Shown: positions 1 through 8,900 of the stretch, piece after piece
How positions within the stretch are numbered: position 1 is the first letter of the stretch
Layout of the letters: each line of letters opens with the position of its first letter
Assembly (NCBI RefSeq): GCF_001691555.1
Contig: NZ_MAYN01000007.1
Location: 124,001-188,000 of the forward strand
DNA: 64,000 nucleotides
Source of the DNA: Pantoea eucrina
GTDB taxonomy: Bacteria; Pseudomonadota; Gammaproteobacteria; Enterobacterales; Enterobacteriaceae
Direction of reading: 5' to 3'
Translations under genes and position numbers: made by a program
Notes under the pieces: generated by a model
The model's database searches: none
What the model was told of the DNA's origin: nothing
Seen by the model: the letters and a program-made list of their open reading frames with translations, nothing else

Positions 1-600
1 TTACTGGGCGCAATGCCGATTACCGCCGTTATTGTTCGCAGTTCGGTTAACGTCAGCGTCGGTGCACAGAGCAAACTCTCTATTTTGATCCATGGCGTGC
101 TGCTGCTGGTCTGCGGCCTGTGGTTCAGTTCGCTGCTCAATGCAATTCCGCTGGCCAGCCTGGCCGCCGTACTGCTTTACACCGGCTATAAGCTGGCAAC
201 CCCGCGCCTGTTTGCTGAGCAGATCCGGATGGGGTGGGCGCAATATGTGCCTTTTCTGGCTACCATTGGCGGTATCATCCTGCTGGGTATGCTGGCCGGT
301 ATTTTCCTCGGGATTGCCGTGCAGATCCTCTGCAGCATTTATCAGAGTCACCGCAATGCGCTACAGCTCACCCGCCATGACGATCACTATGTCCTGCGTT
401 TTCACCAGAACCTGACGTTTATGCATAACCCTAAGCTGCAGGGCGTGCTGGCAGAAATCCCGGAAAACAGCGTGGTCATTGTTGAGCAGGGTAACGCTAA
501 ATATCTCGATCCGGATGTGAAAGCGGTTCTGCGCGACTTTGGTGAGAATGCGCCGGAGCGGGGCATACGGCTGAGCCAGTGGCCGGTAGCCGTTAAATAA
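1..600 (+). CDS. SulP family inorganic anion transporter, C-terminal part
   Basis: Open at the left window edge; the frame is read from base 1 and stops with TAA at 598-600, giving the last 199 residues. The visible part starts inside the conserved SulP segment (GAMPITAVIVRSSVNV, residues about 4-19), which in this family lies near the substrate-binding helices. Hydrophobic membrane segments follow up to roughly residue 110. The last 80 or so residues form a soluble tail of STAS type, as expected for SulP permeases that move sulfate, bicarbonate or dicarboxylates in the inner membrane. The substrate cannot be told from this part. A strong hairpin terminator follows 20 bases downstream. Family assignment is firm; gene name is not. 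Confidence 0.85.
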   Translation, partial: LLGAMPITAVIVRSSVNVSVGAQSKLSILIHGVLLLVCGLWFSSLLNAIPLASLAAVLLYTGYKLATPRLFAEQIRMGWAQYVPFLATIGGIILLGMLAGIFLGIAVQILCSIYQSHRNALQLTRHDDHYVLRFHQNLTFMHNPKLQGVLAEIPENSVVIVEQGNAKYLDPDVKAVLRDFGENAPERGIRLSQWPVAVK

Positions 601-619
601 GTAAATGATTGTACCGGAT

Positions 620-650
620 AAAAATCGGCTATCACGGATAGCCGATTTTT
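620..650 (+). terminator. Rho-independent terminator after the SulP gene
   Basis: Inverted repeat AAAAATCGGCTATC (620-633) and GATAGCCGATTTTT (637-650) with a three-base loop. It is symmetrical (A-run and T-run), so it could work in both directions, but only the plus-strand SulP gene ends here. Confidence 0.85.
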
Positions 651-744
651 GTTCGTGCGTGGCATAATTGGCCGCACAACATCTGCGTGAACCGGATGCC
701 TTAGCCAGCCGAACAGGAGAGTAAACCGAAGCCTGTTCGCTGAA

Positions 745-774
745 TTGACACCGGACGATCTGATGTTCAATAAG
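745..774 (+). promoter_or_regulatory. Possible sigma-70 promoter for the diguanylate cyclase
   Basis: A perfect -35 hexamer TTGACA at 745-750 is followed after 17-18 bases by a weak -10 (CAATAA/AATAAG, 768-774). It lies about 55 bases before the start codon at 826 and after the SulP terminator. The weak -10 keeps confidence low. Confidence 0.35.
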
Positions 775-825
775 AGGGGTGCCACTGCAACGCGGCAACG
801 ATTTCAGGTTACAGGATGCGGATGA

Positions 826-2244
826 ATGCGCGTTTCGCTGTTTGATGAACATAACGTTAAGAAAAATGCTCTCACGCTGTTCTTTATCACGCTTTTTTTC
901 TGTTTTCTTGGCAGCCACCTGCGGGTCCCTGAAGAGTTCTCACTGTTCTGGCCTGTCAACGCGCTTATCGCCGGGCTGATTGTCCGTCAGCCTTTTCTGC
1001 ATAATCCTTCCAGCTACCTTGTTGCTCTGGCGGCGATGATTTTCAACGACACGGTGTTTTCAGGCTGGGCCTTTGCCGCTGTGACGATCAATATTGCCAA
1101 TATTCTGTTTACCCTTGTGGCGGTCTGTATGCTGATCAGGCCGCTGCAGACACCGGCTGCCAGCAGCCAGGTCGTCAATGCGATGCGCATTTTTCCCGCC
1201 TGTTTACTCGGTGCTGCCGCCTGTGCGACCTGGGGCGCCTGGGCGCAGGGCATCGATTTCAATGCGCGCTTTGTGGTCGCATGGGCTGACTGGTTCAGCG
1301 AACAGATCTCGACCTCGCTGATGCTGCTGCCTGTCATGCTGGCACGTCCGCTGCGCAGCGTTTCCCTTCGCCAGCTGCTGACGCCGGCAACGCTGCTGCC
1401 GCTGGTCGCCGTGGTGCTGTCGCTGACAGCGGGCGCGCTGATTGGCGGCGCCGGCAGTCTGACCTTTCCGGTACCGGCGCTGATCTGGTGCGCTATTGTG
1501 CTGCCTATGCCGGTTACCAGCGTGGTGATCCTGCTGACCGGTATTACAGAGATTGTGCTGGTTTCTCACGGCGTAATGAATATACAGGGCAACGATGCGC
1601 TGTTGCCGATTGGCCATCTGACGTCAGCGCGCCTTGGCGTGGCGACCGTTGCACTGAGTCCGCTGCTGGTGGCGGTCAGCATGGACGCTATCCGGCAGCT
1701 TAATCAGCGTCTGGCGCTGCGGGCAAATGTGGATGTACTGACGCAGCAGCTCTCGCGCTCTGGCCTGTATGAACAGCTGAAACAGATGCCGTTCTCTCTG
1801 CATCGCCATACCGGCGTAATTATGCTGGATGTCGATTACTTCAAAACCATCAATGACAATTTTGGACATGACGCCGGTGACAGCGTGCTGGAAGAGATTG
1901 GACGCCGCATTCAGCAGGTTGCACAGCAGCAGGGCATGATCTGCCGCTTTGGCGGCGAAGAGTTTGTGATTGTGGTGTTTGATGCCGTGCCGGAACAGCT
2001 CTACCGGCTGGCGGAGTCCGTGCGCCAGGCGCTGGCGCGCGAAAAGTTCTGGATTAAAGGCAACAGCGTGACGGTGACCGCCAGCATGGGCCTGGCGTGG
2101 GATTGCGCCAGGCATGAGCGCGAGTGGCCGGAGGTGATTAACCGGCTGATTTCCGCAGCAGATAAACATCTCTATAGCGCCAAGCACAATGGACGTAACC
2201 AGGTGGCACCCGCCTCTGCGCTGAGTGCCAGCAACGTGGCCTGA
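826..2244 (+). CDS. MASE1-type membrane diguanylate cyclase (GGEEF)
   Basis: 472 residues. The N-terminal 290 residues are hydrophobic with about eight membrane segments and look like a MASE1 sensor (FWPVNALIAGLIV near residue 45). The C-terminal part from about residue 305 is a GGDEF domain: metal-binding LDVDYFKTINDNFGHDAGD near 340-360 and the catalytic signature FGGEEF near 380. It should make c-di-GMP from two GTP in response to a signal sensed in the membrane. No RxxD inhibitory site is seen just before the signature, so product inhibition may be absent. The start was taken at 826 with a weak GGATG-like ribosome site. It is monocistronic; ddlA ends convergently 16 bases away. The domain call is firm, the signal unknown. 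Confidence 0.88.
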   Translation: MRVSLFDEHNVKKNALTLFFITLFFCFLGSHLRVPEEFSLFWPVNALIAGLIVRQPFLHNPSSYLVALAAMIFNDTVFSGWAFAAVTINIANILFTLVAVCMLIRPLQTPAASSQVVNAMRIFPACLLGAAACATWGAWAQGIDFNARFVVAWADWFSEQISTSLMLLPVMLARPLRSVSLRQLLTPATLLPLVAVVLSLTAGALIGGAGSLTFPVPALIWCAIVLPMPVTSVVILLTGITEIVLVSHGVMNIQGNDALLPIGHLTSARLGVATVALSPLLVAVSMDAIRQLNQRLALRANVDVLTQQLSRSGLYEQLKQMPFSLHRHTGVIMLDVDYFKTINDNFGHDAGDSVLEEIGRRIQQVAQQQGMICRFGGEEFVIVVFDAVPEQLYRLAESVRQALAREKFWIKGNSVTVTASMGLAWDCARHEREWPEVINRLISAADKHLYSAKHNGRNQVAPASALSASNVA

Positions 2245-2260
2245 ACCACGTTGCTGGCGC

Positions 2261-3355
2261 TTACATAGTGCTGGCCAGGCGCTGACGCTGCTGATGCCGC
2301 GCCTGCGCCAGCTCAATCAGGCGGCTGATCAGATCGCGATAGCTCAGATCCGCCGCCTGCCACAGCTTGGGATACATGCTGATATTGGTAAAGCCGGGCA
2401 GGGTATTCACTTCGTTAACCACGATCTCGTTGCCATCCGTCAGAAACACATCGACACGCGCCATGCCGAAGCACTCAAGCGCTTTGAAGGCGGCAAGGGC
2501 AGTAGCCTGGATAGCCTCGCTGTTTTCCCGACTGATGTTTGCCGGCACCACCACCTGCGCACCGCTGGCGCTGATATATTTGGTGTCATAGGCGTAGAAC
2601 GCATCCTGCACCACCACTTCACCGCAGGGGCTCGCTTCCGGTGCGTCATTACCCAGCACCGCACACTCAATCTCGCGCCCCTTAATCCCGGTTTCAATCA
2701 GGATTTTGCGGTCAAAACGGAACGCCAGATCAACAGCAGCGTTAAACTTTGCGGCATCGGTAACTCTGCTGACGCCTACTGACGAACCCTGATTAGCCGG
2801 TTTGATAAACAGCGGCAGACCCAGCTGTGTGATAACGGCTGCAGCATCCAGCGTAGCGCGCTCTGCCTGCGTTACGCTGATCCACGGCGCAACGCGAAGA
2901 CCGGCATCACGCAGCAGGCGTTTGGTAAAATCTTTATCCATGCTCACCGCGGATCCCAGAACATCGGAGCCGACAAACGGGACATCCGCCATGCGCAGCA
3001 GCCCCTGCAGTGAGCCATCTTCCCCCTGCGTACCGTGTACAATCGGAAAAATAACATCAAGGCGGGGCAGCGGCTCTGCCTGTTCACAGCTGATAAACTG
3101 CGCGCGTTCGCTGCCGGGCACCAGCGCCACGGCTTCTCCCTGCGGGTGCAGCGCAATGCGCGCCGGATCCGTGGCGTTCAGCAGAAAGCGATCGGCGTCA
3201 TAGCGCTGCCAGCGGCCCTGCTTATCAATGCCCAGCAGCACCGCGTCATATTTTTGCGCATCCAGCGCATCCAGAATATTTTTTGCTGATTGTAACGAGA
3301 CTTCATGCTCAGCAGATTTGCCGCCGAAGACAATGCCCACGCGCTGTTTTGCCAT
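2261..3355 (-). CDS. ddlA: D-alanine--D-alanine ligase A
   Basis: 364 residues, the normal length for DdlA. It joins two D-alanines with ATP in the cytoplasm to supply the dipeptide end of the peptidoglycan precursor. The N-terminus ([16 protein letters not shown]) is the family signature. The ATP-grasp core follows, with [14 protein letters not shown] near residue 185 and the metal-binding [19 protein letters not shown] region near 315-335. The start ATG at 3353-3355 gives the canonical [12 protein letters not shown] start. It ends convergently with the diguanylate cyclase gene. The extra residues of the omega loop and the overall length favour DdlA over DdlB, which is about 306 residues. 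Confidence 0.96.
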   Translation of the reverse strand: MAKQRVGIVFGGKSAEHEVSLQSAKNILDALDAQKYDAVLLGIDKQGRWQRYDADRFLLNATDPARIALHPQGEAVALVPGSERAQFISCEQAEPLPRLDVIFPIVHGTQGEDGSLQGLLRMADVPFVGSDVLGSAVSMDKDFTKRLLRDAGLRVAPWISVTQAERATLDAAAVITQLGLPLFIKPANQGSSVGVSRVTDAAKFNAAVDLAFRFDRKILIETGIKGREIECAVLGNDAPEASPCGEVVVQDAFYAYDTKYISASGAQVVVPANISRENSEAIQATALAAFKALECFGMARVDVFLTDGNEIVVNEVNTLPGFTNISMYPKLWQAADLSYRDLISRLIELAQARHQQRQRLASTM

Positions 3356-3645
3356 TGTTTCTTATCCGATTGCAGTTAAGCGAGCAGCTAAGATAGCACG
3401 CGTATTCCGGGTCAGGGGAGCGCAAATCGCATCAGAACGGCGCGCATTGTGCCGTGCTCCTGCTGTTGCAAAAAACGGTCAATCTTCCCTAAACAGACGG
3501 GAAATCAGTTTGATTACGCGATGCTCTGTGCTTAAAATCGCGGCGGTTTACTTAACAGGAGCACTATTTTGGACAACTGTCCCGAACGATCGCAAAAGGC
3601 GCCTGCGCTAAGATAGTGTTCCCGCTGTCTTGACCGCGCGTTGAG

Positions 3646-3732
3646 ATGGCTTATTCCCTCATGAATTGCCTCTGTTTACCTGCTGCCTCACATGCAGCAC
3701 GTCGCCCGCTGCGATCCATTCTTTCATTCTGA
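3646..3732 (+). CDS. Possible 28-residue leader peptide upstream of mgtC
   Basis: A short frame beginning ATG GCT TAT at 3646 (alternative start ATG at 3661, 23 residues) and ending with TGA at 3730-3732, five bases before the hairpin in the mgtC leader. The ribosome site is weak (TGAG). Known mgtC leaders in Salmonella carry short control ORFs, but this one has no obvious proline run and no recognised homology. It is a hypothesis based on position only. Confidence 0.2.
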   Translation: MAYSLMNCLCLPAASHAARRPLRSILSF

Positions 3733-3737
3733 GCTGT

Positions 3738-3755
3738 TGTCAGCACCTGCTGACA
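3738..3755 (+). promoter_or_regulatory. Leader hairpin just upstream of the mgtC ribosome site
   Basis: Perfect inverted repeat TGTCAGCA-CC-TGCTGACA. It ends three bases before GGAGG (3759-3763), the ribosome site of mgtC at 3769. The position suggests a role in translation or transcript stability of mgtC; no T-run follows, so it is not a terminator. Confidence 0.45.
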
Positions 3756-3768
3756 TGCGGAGGATAAA

Positions 3769-4473
3769 ATGGACTGGAAAATTTTCCTGCTGCGGGTGAC
3801 TGCAGCACTGATTCTGGGTGCGCTGATCGGCAGCGAACGCCAGCTGCGGCAGCGCCTGACCGGCCTGCGTACCAACGCCCTCGTCAGCACCGGCGCCTGC
3901 CTGTTCGTACTGATGACGCAGAGCGTGCCCGGCATTGCACATGACGCATCGCGTATCGCCGCCTACGTGGTCTCCGGCATCGGCTTTCTCGGTGGCGGCG
4001 TAATTATGCGTGATGGCCTGAACGTGCGCGGGCTCAATACTGCTGCCACGCTCTGGTGCACGGCAGCAGTAGGCGTGCTGTGCAGCATGGGCCTGCTGCT
4101 GGAGGCGGCTATCGGCACCCTGATCATCCTGTGCGCTAATATTCTGCTGCGCGAACTCACCCGGAGCATCAACCGTCAGACGCTGGTACCTGCTGCCGAA
4201 GCGGTGCAGCACTATACCGTGCAGATCACCTGTCTGGCGCAGGATGAGGTGCAGGTGCGCAGCCTGATGCTGCACAGTTTAGGCAACAGCGATCTGCGCC
4301 TGCAGTCGCTGCAGAGTGAAGATATCGAAAGCTCGCAGCGCATGATGGTCAGCGCCGAAGTGCTGGGGAAGCCCAATCTGACCCAGCAACTGGAAAATCT
4401 TGTCAGCCGCATCAGTCTGGAGAAGGGCGTCAGTGCGGTGCGCTGGCAGGTGTGCGGTATGGAGCGCGATTAA
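3769..4473 (+). CDS. mgtC: MgtC/SapB family membrane protein
   Basis: 234 residues. The N-terminal 130 residues are hydrophobic with four or five membrane segments and carry the family signature (ALILGALIGSERQLRQRLTG, residues about 12-31, then LRTNALVSTGACLFVL). The C-terminal 90 residues are soluble and match the ACT-like tail of the long MgtC proteins. In Salmonella MgtC supports growth in low magnesium and inside macrophages and inhibits the F-type ATP synthase; the same role here is an inference from family. Strong GGAGG ribosome site at 3759-3763. No mgtB (magnesium P-type ATPase) follows; instead a type VI secretion gene does. The family is firm, exact orthology with Salmonella mgtC less so. 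Confidence 0.85.
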   Translation: MDWKIFLLRVTAALILGALIGSERQLRQRLTGLRTNALVSTGACLFVLMTQSVPGIAHDASRIAAYVVSGIGFLGGGVIMRDGLNVRGLNTAATLWCTAAVGVLCSMGLLLEAAIGTLIILCANILLRELTRSINRQTLVPAAEAVQHYTVQITCLAQDEVQVRSLMLHSLGNSDLRLQSLQSEDIESSQRMMVSAEVLGKPNLTQQLENLVSRISLEKGVSAVRWQVCGMERD

Positions 4474-4652
4474 CAGCGTCGGGCTTCACCTGCCTGTTAA
4501 TTGCATACAAAAACTGTTCCTGTCGCCTGAAACGCAGGGGAACACGGGGAAGGATTCTGACCCGCGCAGACCTCCACCCGGACAAAGCCAGGGTGATTGA
4601 GCTGGGTGACGGCACGCTGACGCTGATAGCGGAAAAGGGGGGAAAGACCCTG

Positions 4653-5078
4653 ATGCAGCCTTCACTTTACGACATGCTTTACGGCAATTTCAGCGGCGGC
4701 CTGGATCTGGATGCGGTGAGCGAACGGGAACAGGTGATTTTGTCGGTGCTGGATAACCTGCAGCGCATTCTTAACACCCGCGCTGGCGCCCAGGCTCATC
4801 TGCCCAATTATGGCCTGCCGGATATGACACTCATCCTGCAGGGGCTGCCCGGCACTGCACATCAGCTGGTACATATTCTTTCTGACGTATTACTGAAGTA
4901 TGAGCCCCGGCTGAAACAGGTTGATGTGGTGATGCTGGAACAGACGCAGTCCGGTGAGCTGCGTTATGCCATTAATGCCGGGCTGGACGTCGTGGGTAGG
5001 GTGCGCTATGGCACTGACTTTATGCCGGAAGGAAAGGTGATGCTGCGGCATCTGCGCCAGCAGAACGTGATGAGTTAA
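4653..5078 (+). CDS. tssE: Type VI secretion baseplate subunit TssE (orphan)
   Basis: 141 residues from ATG 4653. It matches the gp25-like baseplate wedge family: [16 protein letters not shown] at the N-terminus, the [16 protein letters not shown] segment, the [10 protein letters not shown] motif, and the VRYGT end of the fold near residue 120. TssE sits in the cytoplasmic baseplate that primes sheath assembly of the type VI secretion machine. It is full length, yet no other type VI gene is visible: mgtC lies upstream and a truncated hsdR directly downstream. The reading frame stays open back to 4452 and from about 4563 looks coding, so a longer start or the remnant of an upstream partner is possible. 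I chose 4653 because homologues start here. Confidence 0.85.
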   Translation: MQPSLYDMLYGNFSGGLDLDAVSEREQVILSVLDNLQRILNTRAGAQAHLPNYGLPDMTLILQGLPGTAHQLVHILSDVLLKYEPRLKQVDVVMLEQTQSGELRYAINAGLDVVGRVRYGTDFMPEGKVMLRHLRQQNVMS

Positions 5079-5532
5079 GCCATACGGCGGTATAGCCTTT
5101 CCAGAGACAGAACTTTTCCCATAACTCAGCAGGCGTTGGGAACTCTTCAAGTTTAATCTCTCGTTCCAGCTGATCGGGGTTCGTTTTGTCATGAAATACA
5201 AAGCCATCACCATTGGAGGCAAAGACGAAAGGAACCTCTAACAAGGCGGCATAACCCAGTCCCTGCTGCATTCCTTTTCCAATTTCATGCTTGTTTGCTT
5301 TCGCTTCAATGACTGCCAGCGGTAAACCTGGCTTATGGTAGAGCACTATATCTGCTGATTTGACTTTCTGACGGGATGCCAGCTTACCCCGCACAACTAC
5401 CTTGCCATCACGTAGCTTCACCTCCTGGCGAATCTGCGTCATGTCATCCCATCCGGCCTTCTTGACCGCAGGCAGAATAAATTTAGTTACGATGTCGGTT
5501 TCAGTCAGTTGAGCTTTATTCACGCCAGCCAT
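5020..5532 (-). pseudogene. hsdR: Truncated type I restriction subunit HsdR (N-terminal fragment)
   Basis: The first 149 codons (5532 down to about 5086) read as the N-terminus of an EcoEI-like type I restriction R subunit: [20 protein letters not shown], then the nuclease core with D61 and E76-A-K78 (PD-(D/E)xK motif in IEAKA). After LWKGYTA the similarity stops and the frame runs on through unrelated sequence antisense to tssE, ending near 5020. The whole helicase/translocase motor (normally another 650 or more residues) and any hsdM or hsdS are missing, so this is a remnant. The break lies within ten bases of the tssE stop codon, which marks a recombination junction. The same frame is open upstream to 5643, but 5532 is the start used by relatives. 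Confidence 0.85.
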
Positions 5533-5946
5533 AGCATTTCCGGTCAGATTAAAGTGAAGGAATATGGACCAATTCTTGCATAAATAAAGTGCTTCGTTAA
5601 TGTCTTTAGGCAACAAAATCAGCCCTGTGAAATCTTTCATCATGCTAAGTCAAATTTGCAGTTTTGTGCTTTTTGTTAAACCTTCCTTATTGATTATACT
5701 CTTGTGTTCATCACTGCTCAGGGTATGATTTTGCTATCCTGATACTTACCAACTAGGTTTCAGGTCAAAAAACCACCTTTTCCGGTAAGTTTGTCTCTGA
5801 GTTCACCAGCGTTAACAATAACAACAGAACTTGTCATGGCAGTAAGAATGACTTTAAGTGAAGCGATTTTTATTCCTGACAATTATTGAAAACAGGTAAC
5901 CTGGTGAATTTTTGTAATCTTTTGCTAATGATCTACAGGGTTTGAT
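5533..5946. other. Intergenic region upstream of the large helicase gene
   Basis: AT-rich 414-bp divergent spacer between the hsdR remnant and the helicase-nuclease gene. It must contain the promoter of the latter. Several -10-like hexamers are visible (for example TATACT around 5695) but no convincing -35/-10 pair. The ribosome site before 5947 is AGGG at about 5937-5940. The frame on the minus strand from 5643 to 5533 shows no recognisable protein. Confidence 0.5.
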
Positions 5947-8900
5947 ATGGCGGAACACACTTCTTCAATCGATGACGAATCTCAAGGATATATCCTCAAA
6001 TCACTTGAGGATATGCGGCGTAAATTGCTGGATTTGACTTCACGAAACCGGCTATTAAATTTTCCGGTTAATCAAAAGCACTCTTCCTTACGTATCATCA
6101 ATGAGTTGCCAGATCAGCTATTTCAAACGCTTATGTCAGAACAGGCCATGCAGTTCGCTCCTGTGCCGGATCCGACCAAAACACAGTTACAGCATTTTGG
6201 TTATCTGGAGAAAAATGCCTCTTCAGCAGAAGAGAAAGCAACAAAATCCTTGCCCGATGCGAAAACCTGGGCTGGCAAACTGGGTATTAATACCAGCTAT
6301 GAATTGTTGAGCAGCGCTCAAAACAATATTTCATCAGAAGATTATGAGCTGGTAATCAAAGCAAGAGATGTCATCCTTGAGCATCTGGAAGATAACGGAG
6401 GCTCTTTAGCAGGCATCAGAAGTACTGAGGCTAACTCCGGTCTTCCAGGCGAACATCTGGATTCTCTTCTTACCCGGCTTGGCTACAAAGATATTGGTGA
6501 GTTTGAGCGTGATACGAAAGCGGGCAAGCCGTTGCGTAAACCATCAGTTCAGACATCCCTGACCGATGACCAAATACAGACACTTTACTATCCAGCCGAG
6601 CTGGAAGCCGTGTTGCGTTCTATCCATGGTAAGGCGCAGGTCGCAATTGAAGAGACGGGAGCCGGTATTCTCTATTTGTCCCTTGGCTTTCTGGAATGGT
6701 ATGAAAGTGAAGATTCAGATAAGGCTCGACTTGCTCCACTCTTTACTGTTCCGGTGACGCTTGAGAAAGGTAAGCTCGATCCACAGGCCGGCCTCTATCG
6801 TTACCACTTACGTTATACCGGGGAAGACATTATCCCTAATTTGTCGCTGCATGAGAAATTACAGGGCGATTTTGGTATTGCCTTGCCCATCCTGGATGAC
6901 GAGATGTTGCCTGAAACTTACTTTAAACAAATACAGGCAATTATCGAAAAGAATAAGCCGCGCTGGAAAGTGCGTCGCTACGGAGCATTAAGTTTATTAA
7001 ACTTCAGCAAGATGCTGATGTATCTTGATCTTGATCCAGAGCGTTGGCCTCAAGGCAGTCAAAACTTACTGAATCATGAAGTGATTAAACGCCTTTTTAC
7101 ATCTCAGGCAGAAAACAATTCGAATACAGGAAGTTTGTCCAGGGAATATTCGATCGATACTCTCGATAACATTCATGAAAAATTTCCGCTTATTTATGAT
7201 GCTGATAGTTCGCAGCATAGCGCTCTGATTGATGCTATAAACGGCGAAAATTTGGTAATCGAAGGACCACCAGGGACGGGGAAATCACAAACAATAACGA
7301 ACCTTATTGCCGCTGCGATGCTAAACGGTAAAAAGGTTCTCTTTGTTGCGGAAAAGCTCGCTGCGCTAGAAGTAGTAAAACACAGGCTCGATAAGGCGGG
7401 ATTAGGTGATTTTTGTCTGGAACTTCACAGTCATAAATCACATAAGCGTAAGGTTTTAGAGGATATCCAGAAAAGGCTGCATAACCCGTCATTGCAAAAA
7501 ACGCCTGCGCAAATTGACGCAGAGATTTCACGCTATGAAGATTTGAAGAGTCAGTTAAACAGCTACGCTCAGGAAATTAATGAGATCTGGAAACAAACCG
7601 AGCTGACTATTCACCAGATTTTGACCGGGGCGACACGCTATCGACGCGAACTGGGTATTGATCCCACTCAATTGCATATAGAAAACCTTTCGGGGCAGAA
7701 ATTAGATCGCGTGGCGCAGTTAAGACTACGTGACGAAATCAAAGAGTTTAAAGATGTCGTTGTGGAGTTTCGTCAACAGGTCGGTGAGCATGCTGAACTA
7801 TGGGAGCATCCCTGGTATGGCATCAATAACGTCGATATCCAGCTTTTCGACAGTGATAGAATCGTTTCAATTCTGAATGAATGGAATGCAGCATTAATCT
7901 CGTGGCAGCAGGCACTCTCAGATTTTTTAAATCAGTATTCGATTGTTACTGCCAATCATGACGAAATGAGCTGGCAGACTCAGTTAGTTGAGTTGTCCGG
8001 TCGACTTCCGGATCTGCCCGCTGAAGCTGATTTTCAGGCTTACGCCAGACTTGATGATAATAAGGTTGAACATTTAAAAAATTGGCTGGTGGATTTCAAT
8101 GTCGTTCAGGCTGATTATCGTCATATGGCTGACTACCTGATGCCTGAAAAATTGCGTCTCCTTGAGGAAGGGGCTTCTGCGCCTGACTTCCCGAATATTG
8201 CTAAAACATTTGGTCTGGATAGCGTGACCACGCTTGCTGATGTCGTGCGTCTGATTCGTAGTTTAGAACAAATGTATGTTTCTTTTGAATCAGATCGTGA
8301 GCATCTTTCCGCACTACTTGAATCTTTACCATCTTCTGTTTCCGAAAGATTTCCTGTTACTCCGCAAGGTTTTAGTCAAATAGCGACATTTATTTATGTT
8401 GCATTTGAGCTACCTGGCGATTTAGTTAAATACAGACATGAAAGGTTCGATGATGATGGTATCGAGCCGCTGATCGAAGAATTAAGCCAGCGGTTGGCAT
8501 CGTTACATACCCTGCGCGACCAGTTAAAGTCACGCTTTGTACTGAATAAAGTAACTGATGATGAACAGCTGAAGACTATTGAAAGCAGCTTGAAAGACTC
8601 TGGCTTGTTTAGCTGGTTAAGCGGCTCATGGCGACAAGCCAAAAATACGCTAGTCGGCTTATCCAGCGAACCTAATACTAAATGGAAAACGCTTTATAAT
8701 GAACTGCCCAGGCTTCGTCAGTATGCTCAAGAACTAACTGAGTTTGAGGCACGTAATTTTAGCCAAATTTTCGGTGAGCTTTATCAAGGATTAGAAACTG
8801 AGCCGAGCCAGTTGCGACAACTTCGAGACTGGTATAGCAAAGTGCGTAGTGTCTGGGGTATCGGCTTCGGCGCTAACGTTGCCATAGGCAGCGCTTTACT

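Larger units (their letters stand above)
3356..3768. other. 413-bp intergenic region between ddlA and mgtC
   Basis: Divergent spacer that must hold the ddlA promoter (minus strand) and the mgtC leader (plus strand). In the mgtC-proximal part there is a short open frame (3646-3732) and a perfect hairpin (3738-3755) just before the mgtC ribosome site. I see no clean PhoP-type direct repeat and no further gene. Confidence 0.6.

Noticed and set aside
361..918. 185-residue minus-strand frame
   Set aside because: Runs through the SulP terminator and opposite two real genes; no homology seen.
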